DNA of 64,000 nucleotides, taken from assembly GCA_030848705.1 (NCBI GenBank), contig CM061245.1:72961564-73025563 (forward strand), in the 5' to 3' direction. The stretch's first letter is position 1. Every line of letters begins with the position of its first letter. A model generated the notes under the pieces. That model was not told the origin of the DNA, searched no databases, and saw only the letters and a list, made by a program, of their open reading frames with translations. Shown here piece by piece: positions 42,301 through 54,925 of the stretch. Origin of the DNA: Heracleum sosnowskyi. Its lineage: Eukaryota; Streptophyta; Magnoliopsida; Apiales; Apiaceae. A program made the translations under genes and the position numbers.

Positions 42301-45300
42301 CTAAAATACCTTTTCCAGTATATTTATTTATTAACAAATTATTCCGTGTCTCCGCACCTGTGTCCGAAAATAGGAAAAGGTTCCCACGTGGCCAATTTCC
42401 CGAATTGCCTAGTCTAACACTAAGATTGTGTCAGATTTAACACTCCTTACTCGAGTCCAAGCGAAATAAGTCTTACTCTCGTAGTTCTTTAAAATTTTTG
42501 CAGAAACAAAAAACTGGAGGGAGGACAAAAGTTCTTCTGGAGACTGTTCCAGTGCACAAGCTGGCAGACATATTTGTTGCTAGCTTCGAGATTAGCTTTG
42601 AAGAACAGCTTTCTATGTTGGACTCAGTTGATGTTAAAGTTAGGCTTTCGAAAGCTACTGAACTAGTTAATCGGCATTTACAGGTAATATATAGATATAG
42701 CAGTTAAGTGAATGATTAAATTTCCCATGTATCAGGCCTACATGGCTGAGTTGTTCTTTTTCTTTACATTGTTTCAGTCAATTCGTGTGGCAGAGAAGAT
42801 TACTCAAAAGGTTGAGGGACAGTTATCTAAATCACAGAAAGAATTCCTTTTGCGTCAGCAGGTTTGTTGTTACTACTAGATATCTTCAGTACCTTATATT
42901 GAATGCAAATGTAAAATTGGAGATTGAATATTTTAATTTTTTGAGGAGCAGCAGAATATTTAGGACGAGGATCCCTGACATGCAGAAGAGTTATAAGTGA
43001 TAACAAATGGATTGCAGTCAATTTGTGATAAATACTTATCCTAATGTTAATTTGTGGTATCCTAAAACTTACTGTTAAATAGCAGCTAGGGAATGACATA
43101 AGCAATTGGTGACATCATAGTTACTGTAGCAAGAGTAGCCACCAAGTAACTACTGTAGCAAGCTTTGAGGAGAAGCTAAGTTTATCTATATAAAGAGACT
43201 TAGCCATCCTTAATGTAATAACACAGAAAATATAAAAATGCAGCAGAAGTAGTAGTATAATATATACACAGTTCACTGCACCTCTTGTGTTCAACATCTC
43301 TCTTCCTTACCACTCTATGTTCTGCCTATATACATATAAATTGTGACATGGTATCAGAGCGGGTTCGTTTATGAAGAGAAGTTGGTGATTTTTCTTCTTG
43401 AAAATTCAATGTTTTTAAGGGAACTTGTGTCATTTCTACCCTGATTTGATTTGTCAATTATTTAGCCATCCAAACTCAAGTTTCTTAAAGGAAGTTTAAG
43501 GACATATTCTGTTCAAGTTTGGTCATCCAAATAAAGTCCAAACTAAAATAAAATAAAAAGTATCGTGTCAAAGTTCTTAAGGGAACTTCTGTCCAGATTC
43601 AGGTCCTGGTTTTTAAAGGAGATCTTTTTGATTGAAGCTTAGGGTTTTCAAGGGAAACTCAAGATTTCTAGTCCTGGGGTCCTGTTCTTCTGCTCAGTTA
43701 GAATCCTGTCCAAATTCAGTTGTTTACAGTTCTGAACCCCAAGCCAGATCCAAAAATAAGATGGGCTGCTCCTGCATATTCAGGTCAGGCCCTTGCCAGT
43801 GGTAAAGGGGTTGATAACCCCTTAATAAGGTGGCTACTATAGTGTTGACATCAGTTTGTATATTGACATGGCCTAAAATATACTCTGTGGTCGAAAGTTC
43901 GAGTCCCGGTATCCCAAAATTCTCCATTACTTAATCCCAAGATAGGTCCATCCCAAGATGGGCAATCTCAAGATGGATCTTTAACTCCGAGATGAGTAAA
44001 TCTCAAGATGGGTCAATCCTAAGATGGGTCTTCAATTCCTAGAGATGGGTCTAGTTGGATACCTAGGTTACGCTGAAGAGCTTCTAGTGTTCCACTCTTC
44101 AATTCCAATATAGGTATTTCATCCCAAGATGGGATTTCGAGTGAGGGGGCGTGTTAAATAGCAGCTAGGGAATGACATAAGCAAGATGATGTCACTATGG
44201 TGACATCATAGTTACTGTTGCAAGAGTAGCCACCAAGTAACTACTGTAGCAAGCTTTGAGGAGAAGCTAAGTTTATCTATATAAAGAGACTTAGCCATCC
44301 TTAATGTAATAACACAGAAAATATAAAAATGCAGCAGAAGTAGTAGTATAATATACACAGAGTTCACTGCACCTCTTGTGCTTCCTTACCACTCTTTATT
44401 CTGCCTATATACATATAAATCGTGACACTTACATCTGTTTCTAATCTTACTGAAACTCCAAAAATGAACTCCAAGGAAGTAGGCCTATAAGTCATAAGTA
44501 ACTAACACTTGATATAACACACACAGGCCACAAAATATTTATAAGAAGTCTAGAAACTATTAAATTTCTGCTTATTGTTTTAGGTTTGCAAATTAAAAAG
44601 GCAGACTCATGCAATGACCATTAAGTACAAATCTCTGGTACCCTTTTCGTGCATGCGAAACCTAGTTGTATGCATTAAGCAACTTCTCAGTTATCATAAT
44701 AACCTTTAACTTGAAATGACTAGTCCCGAGGTCCTAACACAGCTATGCAGTTGGTATCGAAATTCTCTAGTCTTCTATTTAAACTGTTTCGTGAATCAGA
44801 CTGTTAAGAAGTTGACAATTTTCTTGCACTGATTGATTGTTTTTCCTTCTTTCTTTTGTGCCAAAATAATGTTATTTTGTTCTGTGTTGTTTCTGACATA
44901 CTCTAGATGAGGGCTATCAAAGAGGAGCTTGGTGACAATGATGATGACGAGGATGATGTGTCTGCCCTCGAGAAGAAGATGCAAAGTGCAGGAATGCCTG
45001 CAAATATCTGGAAGCATGCACAGAGAGAACTAAGGTATACATAGTCTTGAGATATAAATTGTGTCTGTGGAAGATTATGTTTTATGATCATGTCTGTTTG
45101 CAAAACCTGAAAATTTAATGTTACTTCTAGATCTCATAAAATTTCATTGCTTATTAGTGTCTGTTTAAGAGAATAAAATTAATGCTTAGAACGAGTTCTA
45201 TATTCCAAATATACGACAGACATAATTTTCACTTTTAAAAGGTATCCTTGATATTACTCTTTACTTTTAGGGCTAAAATTACTGAAAGATGGGAAATTTT

Positions 45301-48300
45301 GTGAGCAATTATAAAACAGCATTTTTGGATTTACATTTTGGGCAAAAAAGATGTACATGTATACCATAATCTGTAAGCAATGACTCAATGAGCAGAAAAA
45401 CTGGACTTTAATCATCTGCAATTTGTTCAAAAGGCAATAATATGGTACAGGTAAGGCATTATATGATTAAATGGACTAAATTGTGGTTTGTAAGATGTAA
45501 TAAGGTCGACGGATTTATGTATTTCACATATTTTTTTAGTTTTTAGTTTTCAGTGTTATTCCTTGGAAAATAAACAAACACAATGGATAGCTAACGGAAG
45601 TTTATACAATGTTTCTGTGGATTAATTTTACAAGTATCTAGTAGTAGTATGACTGGGCCTTATGTTGCACAAATACTAGAATAATCAAAAAATGTGAATT
45701 TATGTTTTGGCATATGTAAGAATGCAGCCTGACATGCCTGGGGGTAAAAGGATGAGGAATATAGATACTTTGTTTTGGCATTTTGAGAAGAATAGGGAAC
45801 AGTTGATTACCAGTTGTCCAGTTCGTTTCTTGTTAGCCGCATAATTGGATATGTAAAAGAAATTTGATGTCATGCTACAAATCTCAATGATCACCCATGA
45901 AGCTAGGTGCCGTTTGCTTTATGTGATTTCAACACGGTTTAGAGGAATTGGAATCCCATTCCCATTTGTTAATGTTTGGTCGTTTGGAATGGGAAACTCA
46001 ATTCCATGTACCCCATGTGATTTGAGATCATTCCCTTCCCCATCCTCATCCCCATCAATAATCCAAACGGCGCCCTAGTGTATGTATTATACATTTCAAC
46101 TTGGCACCAATTTGAGATTGTTCCTTTGATCTTTATTGCTAATTGTAATTTTAGGCGACTAAAGAAAATGCAACCCCAGCAACCTGGATATAATAGCTCT
46201 CGAGTTTACTTGGAACTTCTTGCTGATTTACCCTGGCAGACGGCCAGCGAAGAGCATGAATTGGATTTGAAGGCCGCGAAAGAGCGTCTTGACAGTGATC
46301 ATTATGGTCTAGTAAAGGTCAAGCAACGGATAATCGAATATTTGGCTGTTCGCAAGGTTCGCAAGTTTCTTATTTGTTTGTTGAAAGTTTTTTCTGTTGT
46401 AATTGTCATCGTTCTTTTATATATATGTTTTTTAATCTGAATATATGTTGCAGCTTAAGCCAGATGCGAGAGGCCCAGTATTGTGCTTTGTTGGTCCACC
46501 AGGTGTTGGAAAGACATCCTTGGCATCATCTATTGCTTCTGCTTTAGGCAGGAAATTTGTACGCATCTCTCTTGGTGGGGTTAAGGATGAGGCTGATATT
46601 AGAGGACATAGAAGGACATACATTGGAAGCATGCCTGGGCGTCTCATTGATGGATTGAAGGTAACATCTGAATAAAAAAAAAGAAGGAAAATACCTTGAT
46701 TCCTCCATGTGCACACGCTAAGTAGTACTATATAGGTCTGGATAAATATGTAAATTTGTTTTGCTGACTTCCATTAAGTGATTAAATAGAAATCTGTAGC
46801 TTGGATACTAAAATTTTATTCCTTATACAACCTTCAGAAAGTATCTGTTTGCAATCCTGTTATGCTCCTTGATGAGATTGACAAGACTGGTTCTGATGTT
46901 CGTGGAGATCCGGCCTCAGCTCTGCTGGAAGTTCTCGACCCTGAACAAAACAAAACATTTAATGATCAGTATCCTATTTTTTTACTGATCTTCTTGGATT
47001 TAATTATTTAGAACATACCTTTGTTACCTGTATTCTTTACTTCTCTTTAAGTACCTGTGTTGGATACTCAAGACTCCGACATGGGTATTAACACTAGGGA
47101 CACTATATTTTGGGTTAAGAAGAAGTGAAATTTTTTGTAGTATTACGGAGTCGGATTCTTGTGGATACATATCTATTTTGGAAACTTCGAGCGAAGTCTG
47201 GGGTAAGACATAGAGTTAACATATAATATGTTTATTAAATATTTAACTATATAGTATACTAGCTTATATCCTGTGCGGTACACGGGTAATTTTTATTTAT
47301 TTATTATCTTATTAGATGTATTTGATATTTATTTAATAATTAGACCCGTTCAAATAGGTTTTTAAAATAAGTGGATCCTAGAGATTTGTTTAAATTAGAA
47401 TAGTTATATTTGTTTTAATTAGATTTTTTTTAATATGATTAGTCCTATTAAAACATATATTTAATAGTTAGGCCCGTTAGGATAAGTTTTTAAAATAAGT
47501 AGACCCAAGAAATGTGTTAAATAATTAAATTAGAATAGTTAAGTGTTTTTAAAGTAGTTACGCCCATTGAAATAGGTTTTAAAATAAATAAGCCCGTGAA
47601 GCGGCCCAATTACCAACGGACCAATTTTTTTTTTTTTTTTTTTGCTAAATCCAACCGACCAAAACTTTTTATTTCAGCTTTAACAATATAGTATAGATAT
47701 ATAGTATAGGTAGCAGTGTCCAACACACCTATCTCAGATGGCTCGAATAGTGGAAGTGAAGAGCTAGACTTAGATTTATTCCACTTACCAAAATGTAGAC
47801 AGTCCTGCATATATTGTGATTGTTCCCGATGTGGACCACATAACTATGGATTTAAATTGTTCATTATTATATTTTTGTTTATACATATAAAAATAATTAG
47901 TTTGAACTTATAGTTGTTCAAGTATATTAAGAAGAGATAGTTCCTTCCATTACAAAATATGGAAGTAGACAATAATTAGGTAGTGGTTATCAGTTAGGAC
48001 TAGTTTACTTCGTCACCAAGTTATAGGATATCTATTTAAGCGTTTGAATCTTCATTATATGATAGAGTTGAATTATATGAATTAATGAGCATCTTATAAT
48101 AAATTTGCGAATTTGTCATGTGTTTTGCTAATTCTCTTTGGAGATAAGTCATTATCCCTTTGTTTCAATTCCTTCCACCCATATCAGTTATCAGTTCCCT
48201 AGTATTGCATACAGTAATCTTTATGTTTCTATGTTGAATGCTAAATGCCTCTAGTACAATGTCTATAGTTTATTATTGCTCTAAAGATGTTTGTAAAACA

Positions 48301-51300
48301 TTTTTTAAAGTATTTCTCTGCGTTGATCATATTCCTAAGCCATGTCAACAGTTTTTGTTTACTTCACCTCTACTTAGATTAGTATTTAGATTTCAATATG
48401 CACACATGATTATTAGGGTCTGGATTGGTATAGTAAATTTGCTGAAGTTGTCTGTACACTTTTTACTTGGAAGCCACATGGTTCATGTTGGGTCATAACT
48501 TTCTATTGATTTCGGATGAATGTAAATATGGACAATCTGTTAACAATGTTAGTGTTTTCCTTTTCCTTGCACCGTATGACCAACCAGTGCTTATCCTTTT
48601 TAGGTACATTGGATCACTTGTCTGAGACATATAGGGCTAGGAAGTGTTGTAACTTAGCAGTTATCTGTACAGTACTTGAGTTTAAGTGTCATTTCAATAA
48701 TCTACACGAGAATTTAGGACACAAGAACTCGTACCAACTTTTTTTTTATGTACAGTATTCAAAGTGGTTCCTTAATTCAATTTTTAGCTATTTGAATGTT
48801 CCATATGACCTTTCTAATGTCATCTTTGTGGCAACTGCGAATAAAGCACAACCTATCCCTCCACCCCTACTAGACAGGATGGAAGTCATTGAGCTGCCTG
48901 GTTATACTCCCGAAGAAAAGCTTAGAATTGCGATGCGACATTTAATTCCAAGAGTTCTGGATCAGCATGGCCTGAGTTCTGCTTTCCTTCGAATTCCTGA
49001 GGTATTATTGTTTGTATGATTATGTACATAGGAAGCTAGTTGTACAGTATATTCACAAAGCAGTTTTGATAATTGTGATCAATTGAGAGGAACTTAAAAA
49101 TCCTTTTAAAGTGGATCATGCATGAAAAAGGTCATCAGTTATAATTTGTGAACTCTTTTCAGCTGTATAATTTATATATAATGGGTCTGGTTTCTTTTTA
49201 CGTTAATTCCAGGGTACATTGTAATGTATAGCATCTTTTGTAGTTGGTTTTTATTTAAAAAACATGATTACTTTTGCCTTGACAGCTAAAAAGATTAGCA
49301 CCTACTTTTCTTCTTACCATTTATAGAAATGGCTTCAGTTTTGCAAGTATAAACCTCCAAATAATTCTGTTTCAGAACTCAATTGCCCTATCGTTAGATC
49401 TTCATTATATTGTCCCCTAGTGAGCAGGTATCCCAGATTTTACAAGGTGATGATCTATACATTATCCTGCTGTTCTTGTTGTATAACCTTTTTTGAATAG
49501 ATATAAGTAGGATCTGCTTACTTACCAGGAAGTTATAAAGAGCGAAATAATAGAAATTTAACTGCATTACTTAGATGGGGTTGAAGTGACAGCATTAATC
49601 ATGACAGTTGTCTTATCAAGACATAAGCTAGAGGGTTAATTAAAGAAACAATTGTGCTTTTGATGCCTATCGGCCGAAGAAAAATTTTACTAAGGACAAT
49701 TATCACATATGGAAGTTTCTATGCTGTTCTTGCTCTGTCCCTTTTTTCAAATAAAGTATTTATTTTATTGAAAAATGAAACACGAACAGGAGCAAGTTTA
49801 GAGATTAATAACATATAGCTCAGTTATTGAAACTTCTCCTAGATTTGGGAGTCATTGGCTCAGTGTACATGTCTTATCTTTTCTGTTATTATTATGTTCA
49901 TTTTTAAAGCAAAACATGTATCTTAAAGTTTTAAAATAGGATTAGTTTACTTCAATTTGGTTTGATGTGGTAGGCTATGGTGAAACTCATTATTGAAAGA
50001 TACACGAGAGAAGCTGGTGTTAGGAATCTAGAAAGGAATCTAGCGTCTTTAGCTCGTGCAGCCGCAGTAAGAGTAGCAGAGCAAGAGCATGTTGTTCCAC
50101 TTAGCAAAGACGTGCACCAAATTTCTTCTCCATTGCTACAAAGTAGACTTGGGGCAAGTGCAGAAGTAGAAATGGAAGTAATTTCAATGGGTGACAATCA
50201 CGAGATTTCAAGCGACTTCAGAATTAATTCACCTTTGATTGTTGATGAGTCTATGCTGGAAAAAGTATTGGGGGTAATCACTTATCATTCTATTACTGAT
50301 TTTCATATTTAAGATAGTTTGCCACCCCCTGGAAGGTGTTTAGAACTAATTTGCATATAAAATTATATTTGAACACAAAGAAGAGAGAAGAACAAATACA
50401 AATATACTTGATTGTTGAACAACTATCTCTCTTTGTTGGTGAGCATTGCTGAACGTTATATACATCTTAAGCCATTATATCTTCTTGCATTCGTTTCTAT
50501 GGGAGCTTAGCAGATCTGAGGTACTAACTGCCTTGCACTTTGATGCAGCCTCCAAGGTTTGATGACAAAGAAACTGCGGAGCGGGTTGCAGCACCTGGGA
50601 TATCAGTTGGACTGGTGTGGACTGCATTCGGAGGAGAGGTTCAATTCGTGGAGGCTACGTCAATGGCGGGGAAGGGTGACCTACATCTTACTGGTCAACT
50701 TGGTGATGTTATCAAAGAATCTGCGCAGATAGCACTGACTTGGGTAAATATTTGTTGTTGTTCTGATTCCAAGCAGATGCATAATTGTGATATATTGGAA
50801 ATTATTACAGACAGCTTAAAATCTATTCGTAAATTTTAAATAAAAAGCTAAATTATTCCAAGAACTGTACAACCAAGTCTTATTCGAAGGTTTGCTTCTT
50901 CGAAGGGGGACGTCAGTAAGCACTACACAGCATGACATCCCCATTTTTTCCTCCAAATCAATACCTGTTACTTTGGAATGTGGTATTTAATTTGTATTTG
51001 AAGTACATGTGCAGAAATGGTACATACACTGATGCTTGATTTCACTTGTATGTCTTGTCAATGTATTGTATATAAAGTCTAAGTGCAGAATGAACATGCA
51101 GCGTCACTATAATGTTTTGTGCAAAATAGGACAACAACCAAATGATGTTAGTTGTCCTACGTTGGAAATTTATTTTGATTCCAACTTCTCATGAAATTTA
51201 GTGATTTCTGATGTTATTCTTGATTCAGGTAAGGGCAAGGGCCACTGACCTTAAGTTGGCTGCTTCCAAGGAAACAAATCTACTGGATGGGCGGGATGTT

Positions 51301-53392
51301 CACATTCATTTTCCTGCTGGTGCTATACCTAAAGATGGCCCCTCGGCAGGTGTGACCCTTGTAACTGCACTGGTGTCACTGTTCAGTCATACAAGAGTAA
51401 GGTCAGATACAGCGATGACAGGGGAAATGACACTGCGAGGTCTAGTATTACCCGTTGGTGGTGTTAAAGATAAGGTGAATGTTTACCGACTATATTATTG
51501 CCTTTGATGGGTTGCCCACGGTAGACACTATCTGCATCAGTTCTTCAGGTTCTCCAAATATTTTTCAACAAAAGAATCATTAGCTATCCTAAAATGAAGT
51601 CTAGAATTAAGACAATGAAGTGCACTCTTAAGATAAATTAGAAATTTAGATTCGGGGTCATGAGGTGGTTAAAATCAATTTGTTAAACAACTAATATTCC
51701 GAATATGCATCAAGTATTTTAATTTACTGTCAGCAAGGTTTTGCTGTCAAATGACTAGAATCGTAAATCATGGGGTGCAATACTCAACTTGGGACTTTCA
51801 AAGACCACGTTTTCCTAGGGGTAGGGCTGGGAGTCCAACCCTTATATTCTCTTAAGAATATTTTTAACCTTTCATGTACGTACACAGGTTTTGGCAGCGC
51901 ATCGCTATGGTATAAAAAGGGTTATCCTGCCAGAGAGGAATTTGAAGGATCTAGTTGAAGTACCATCAGCCGTTTTGACCAGTATGGAGGTAATTATAAT
52001 TTCCTCCCAGTTTAGGTGTCTAGTGCTTCTCTGCGTGGACAGTATATTCTTCATTGTCAGATAGATTCCTCGTCCATTTTAAAATCAGACAATTTTAGTT
52101 AAAAGTATCTTGCGCATAGGCTTCGGAAATGTTTCGGATTAGTTGTATAATGCATCAACCATCCGTCCAACTAGAACATGATGGTCAATATTTTATTAAC
52201 ATAGTTCCTTCTAATCAAATACTGGATGGCAAAGGCAATAACTGATTTCTTCATGGGCTTTTCTACCCAACATAAAAATTGCCAAGAATGGACAACTCTG
52301 TTGTGCCATACAAATAACAAGTGTATAGTGAAACACATTTACTCTGTCATTTGACTTTTTGCGCACAACTTAAAATGCTTTGAAGAAGAAGTTAAAATCA
52401 ATATTTTTAATTTCTCTTTTTTGAATAAAAATATTGATTTACTATTTTAATTTTTGAAAGAAAAAAAAATCAAAACATTATTTCCACTATATAAAAAGTA
52501 CTTTTAGTTGAATACAAAAAGTAAACTACCTATATAAGAACAGAGGGAGTAATAATAATACAATAAGATGGTCAGAGTATGGAGTCTTACCAGTTGCACA
52601 ACTAGCAGTTCTAATATTGAAACAGTAGTCCATGCAGGTGCATCAGTAGTCTTTATCTTTACACATACTTTTCTAGTATAAGGGGAAGGGAGAGTAAGGA
52701 TTTGAACCCATGACATTGTCATGGGGAATGGGGGAGGGAAGATCACCTTTGCCTCTTAGCAAAGCCTCAAAGTGCTATGAACATAAAATTAAAAATAATA
52801 TCTGTTTTTTTTTGGCATAAAAAATGTGAGTGTAAAATTTTAATTCTGAAAAAAAAAATTAAACATTAATTCCAATAATATATGTAAAGCTCCCTTGAGT
52901 TGAGTGCAAAAAGTCAGATGACCTATGAATGAGTATCAGAGTATGGAGTCCGTATGGAGTCCTACCAGTTATACAAATGTCAATTCTAAAATTGGAGCAG
53001 AACTTCCTGCATGTGCGTCGTTAGTTCTTCAAGTATAAGGGGAGGGGGGAGTAAGTATAAAGGGAGGTTTTGGGGGGGGGGGGGGGGGGGGCACAATTTC
53101 GCATTCTACATAATTTTTCTAGTACATATATAGGGGAGGGAGGGGGAGTGTAAGTATAAAGGGAGGGGAGATGCACCTTCGCCTGTAGGCTATCTATTCT
53201 TGAATCCTCCACCATATTCTTAATATATGTTGTTTCATTGGACTTACCTGGTTAATATGGTACCACACTTCCACTGTGCATAACTTGTTAATTAATTTAT
53301 ATTGTCAGATATTGCCTGCCAAGCGGATGGAAGACGTTCTGGAGCATGCTTTTGAAGGTGGATGCCCGTGGAGACAAACCTCAAGATTGTGA
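39334..53392 (+). CDS. LON2: Lon protease homolog 2, peroxisomal (17 exons, 887 aa)
   Basis: Exons: 39334-39440, 40504-40616, 40688-40796, 40989-41158, 41339-41430, 42504-42683, 42778-42861, 44907-45034, 46155-46356, 46454-46660, 46838-46968, 48788-49001, 49974-50273, 50549-50743, 51229-51474, 51888-51989, 53309-53392. All introns are GT-AG. Summed length 2664 nt keeps the frame and gives 887 aa, the usual size. The N-terminal Lon substrate-binding domain runs from residue 10. Walker A GPPGVGKT is at 409-416, Walker B VMLLDEID at 472-479, and a sensor VIFVATAN follows in exon 12. The Ser-Lys catalytic dyad is Ser783 (GPSAG) and Lys826. The C-terminus is SRL, a type-1 peroxisome signal, so this is the peroxisomal and not the organellar paralog. 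It is an ATP-dependent protease and chaperone for matrix protein quality control. Confidence 0.96.
43073..44427 (+). mobile_element. Short non-autonomous LTR element (TRIM-like) in LON2 intron 7
   Basis: LTRs 43073-43348 and 44152-44427, TGTTAAATAGCAG...GTGACA, flanked by a perfect TSD CTTAC (43068-43072, 44428-44432). PBS TGGTATCAGAGC (43349-43360) and PPT GTGAGGGGGCG (44141-44151) are both present. The 803-bp interior is non-coding and has repeated AAGATGGG units at 43935-44055. Total 1355 bp. Each LTR has one deletion relative to the other, so their equal 276-bp lengths are coincidental. LTRs carry a TATA-like CTATATAAAG. PBS type says copia-related. Confidence 0.93.
47259..47697 (-). mobile_element. 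Small non-autonomous Helitron in LON2 intron 11
   Basis: On the minus strand it begins TCTATACTATATTG, a classic Helitron 5' end, and ends with a CCCGTG-TACCG-CACAGG hairpin, seven bases of ATATAAG, then CTAG. It sits between host A and T, as Helitrons do, with no target duplication. 439 bp, no coding capacity. A long T-run (47627-47643) and GCCCGT-type repeats lie inside. Confidence 0.78.
52340..52551. mobile_element. Stowaway-like MITE in LON2 intron 16
   Basis: The right end ACAGAGGGAGTA is the reverse complement of the Stowaway terminus TACTCCCTCTGT, flanked by TA. The left end TACTCTGTCATTTGAC... matches less well, with a small gap. The arms pair imperfectly over about 60 bp (GACTTTTTG on one side, CAAAAAGTA on the other). 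About 210 bp. A piece of the right arm and flank is duplicated at about 52890-52960. Confidence 0.55.
52560..53200. repeat. Duplicated flank and G20 tract in LON2 intron 16
   Basis: CAGAGTATGGAGTC-type sequence at about 52574 recurs at about 52937, with the following CCTGCATGTGC and AGTATAAGGGGAGGG parts also repeated up to three times. A run of 20 consecutive G lies at 53072-53091 on the + strand. Confidence 0.75.
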
Positions 53393-54925
53393 TGCCCTGG
53401 CTTGATTTTTCTATCTTACCTCAAGTTGTTTAGTTCTGATCAATCCACTTTTAGCAAGAAGATTATGGCATCAGTAGCTGAGGTGGTGAGAGCAGTTGAA
53501 TATACATAATTAACCAATCACCGGCAATTGAGAAGTCCCGAGAAAGTAATGTGGTGTTTGTATAATCATTTGTATTCTCAATAGGATGTGTAAAAAAGAG
53601 AAGCAGCTTGCTTGAGTCTCTCCCTCTATTTCCTTGGAACTCACTGTGCATAAAATCCTCTTACAACTGAAAGCACTTGAATAACGCATGCCTTTATTTA
53701 TATAATATTATATACAGTTGGAACTTAGAAGTAGCATGAAAAGAAACCTTTGTTTGGGTTTGTTGGGTAAATATCCTTATATCCAGCTTATTTGTGTGGA
53801 TAAAGCTTAATTGGGATTGCCATTTGCTGGCATTGATGAACATAATTTATTGCAAGATAAAAAAAAATCCTATGCCTGGGCAAACAATAAATCAATTATC
53901 TTCAATTATCTGGGAGTGGTATTTGCAAATTATCTGGGAGTAAAGTACAAAGTAACTTAGGTGAGTGTAGAGTAATTTTAAATATACTATGTTGAGTTTT
54001 TTATACATAAGAGAATAATGGAGCTCAGATTAACCTAAGCTAAGCAATTGTCTTGTGTCAGGTTAAACGACAGCAGACTCACCAAAACAAAAGTTAAACG
54101 ACACACTGCACGTCATCCTTTGAATAACAACTTCCGACTTAATTTCATATATATTCACAGTTATCTTTTCTTTTTTTGAAGGAATTTTTCATAATTGTTT
54201 TTTATAATTTCATCGTGATTTGAGATTCATGGATCAGCTTTATTCTTATAATTTATTCATATCATAATCATAATTATATAATTTTTTATGTTTCTGTATT
54301 AATCCTATTTTTTATGTTTTATGGTAGACATATCAATTAAATAATCACATTTTTTTTATCAACGACTCTTAAATCAATATTGATCATTTTTAAATTTCAC
54401 TTGCTTAATCCAAAAAGTTATAATTATAAGATTTTGCCTTTCAAGGATTATAAGTTTTTTGGAGAAAAAAGTGACGTGATCTGAGGAGTTGCATTGAATT
54501 AAGAAGCATTGACAGTTATATGTACTCAGTTTTTACAGCGATGTCGTTTGACACTATAACAAGTATAAGATGTGTCGTTTGACCTGATTTAGACACAACA
54601 TTTGGTCACGTTAATTTGATCCCAACTTTTCTCTTTTTATAATTACAGGATTTTAATTTTCTATTTTTAAATATGCCCTTGAAATGCAGTTAAGGTTAAG
54701 TTGACCTTTAATACTATCTCCATCCCAAGATATTAGTTATGATTTTTTTTTTAATCTTTTATCAAAATTTAATGAAAATGAAAATTTATTTATTTGTGAT
54801 TATGAGAATTTGAAAAGTACATTTTGTAATGGATTAGATATTTTTTCATATTGACAATTGTCGTATTATATCGAAAAGACAACAAAATTTTTTATTGTAT
54901 TTGGGCAATCAATTAAGGTGAAACC
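53393..54925. other. LON2 3' flank and AT-rich intergenic region
   Basis: LON2 3' UTR is probably within the first 300 bp; the exact polyadenylation site is unclear. Apart from the inverted-repeat structure at 54045-54604 I see no gene. Around 54711 a CTCCATCCCAAGATATTAG stretch resembles a Stowaway MITE end without a partner. Confidence 0.5.
54045..54604. mobile_element. Possible MITE with inverted GTTAAACGAC / GTCGTTTGAC ends
   Basis: The left arm CAATTGTCTTGTGTCAGGTTAAACGAC is matched by an inverted right arm near 54573-54604 (GTCGTTTGACCTGATTTAGACACAAC). Each arm has a second copy of the core about 30 bp inside. The interior of about 500 bp is AT-rich and non-coding. No clear target duplication was found, so the class is open. 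Confidence 0.4.

Noticed and set aside
43349..43360. tRNA-like sequence TGGTATCAGAGC
   Set aside because: Only the primer-binding site of an LTR element; no tRNA cloverleaf around it. No tRNA or rRNA gene was seen in the window.
46445..46675. Separate small AAA-ATPase ORFs across 39-53 kb
   Set aside because: They are individual LON2 exons read into introns; the GT-AG exon chain explains them all.
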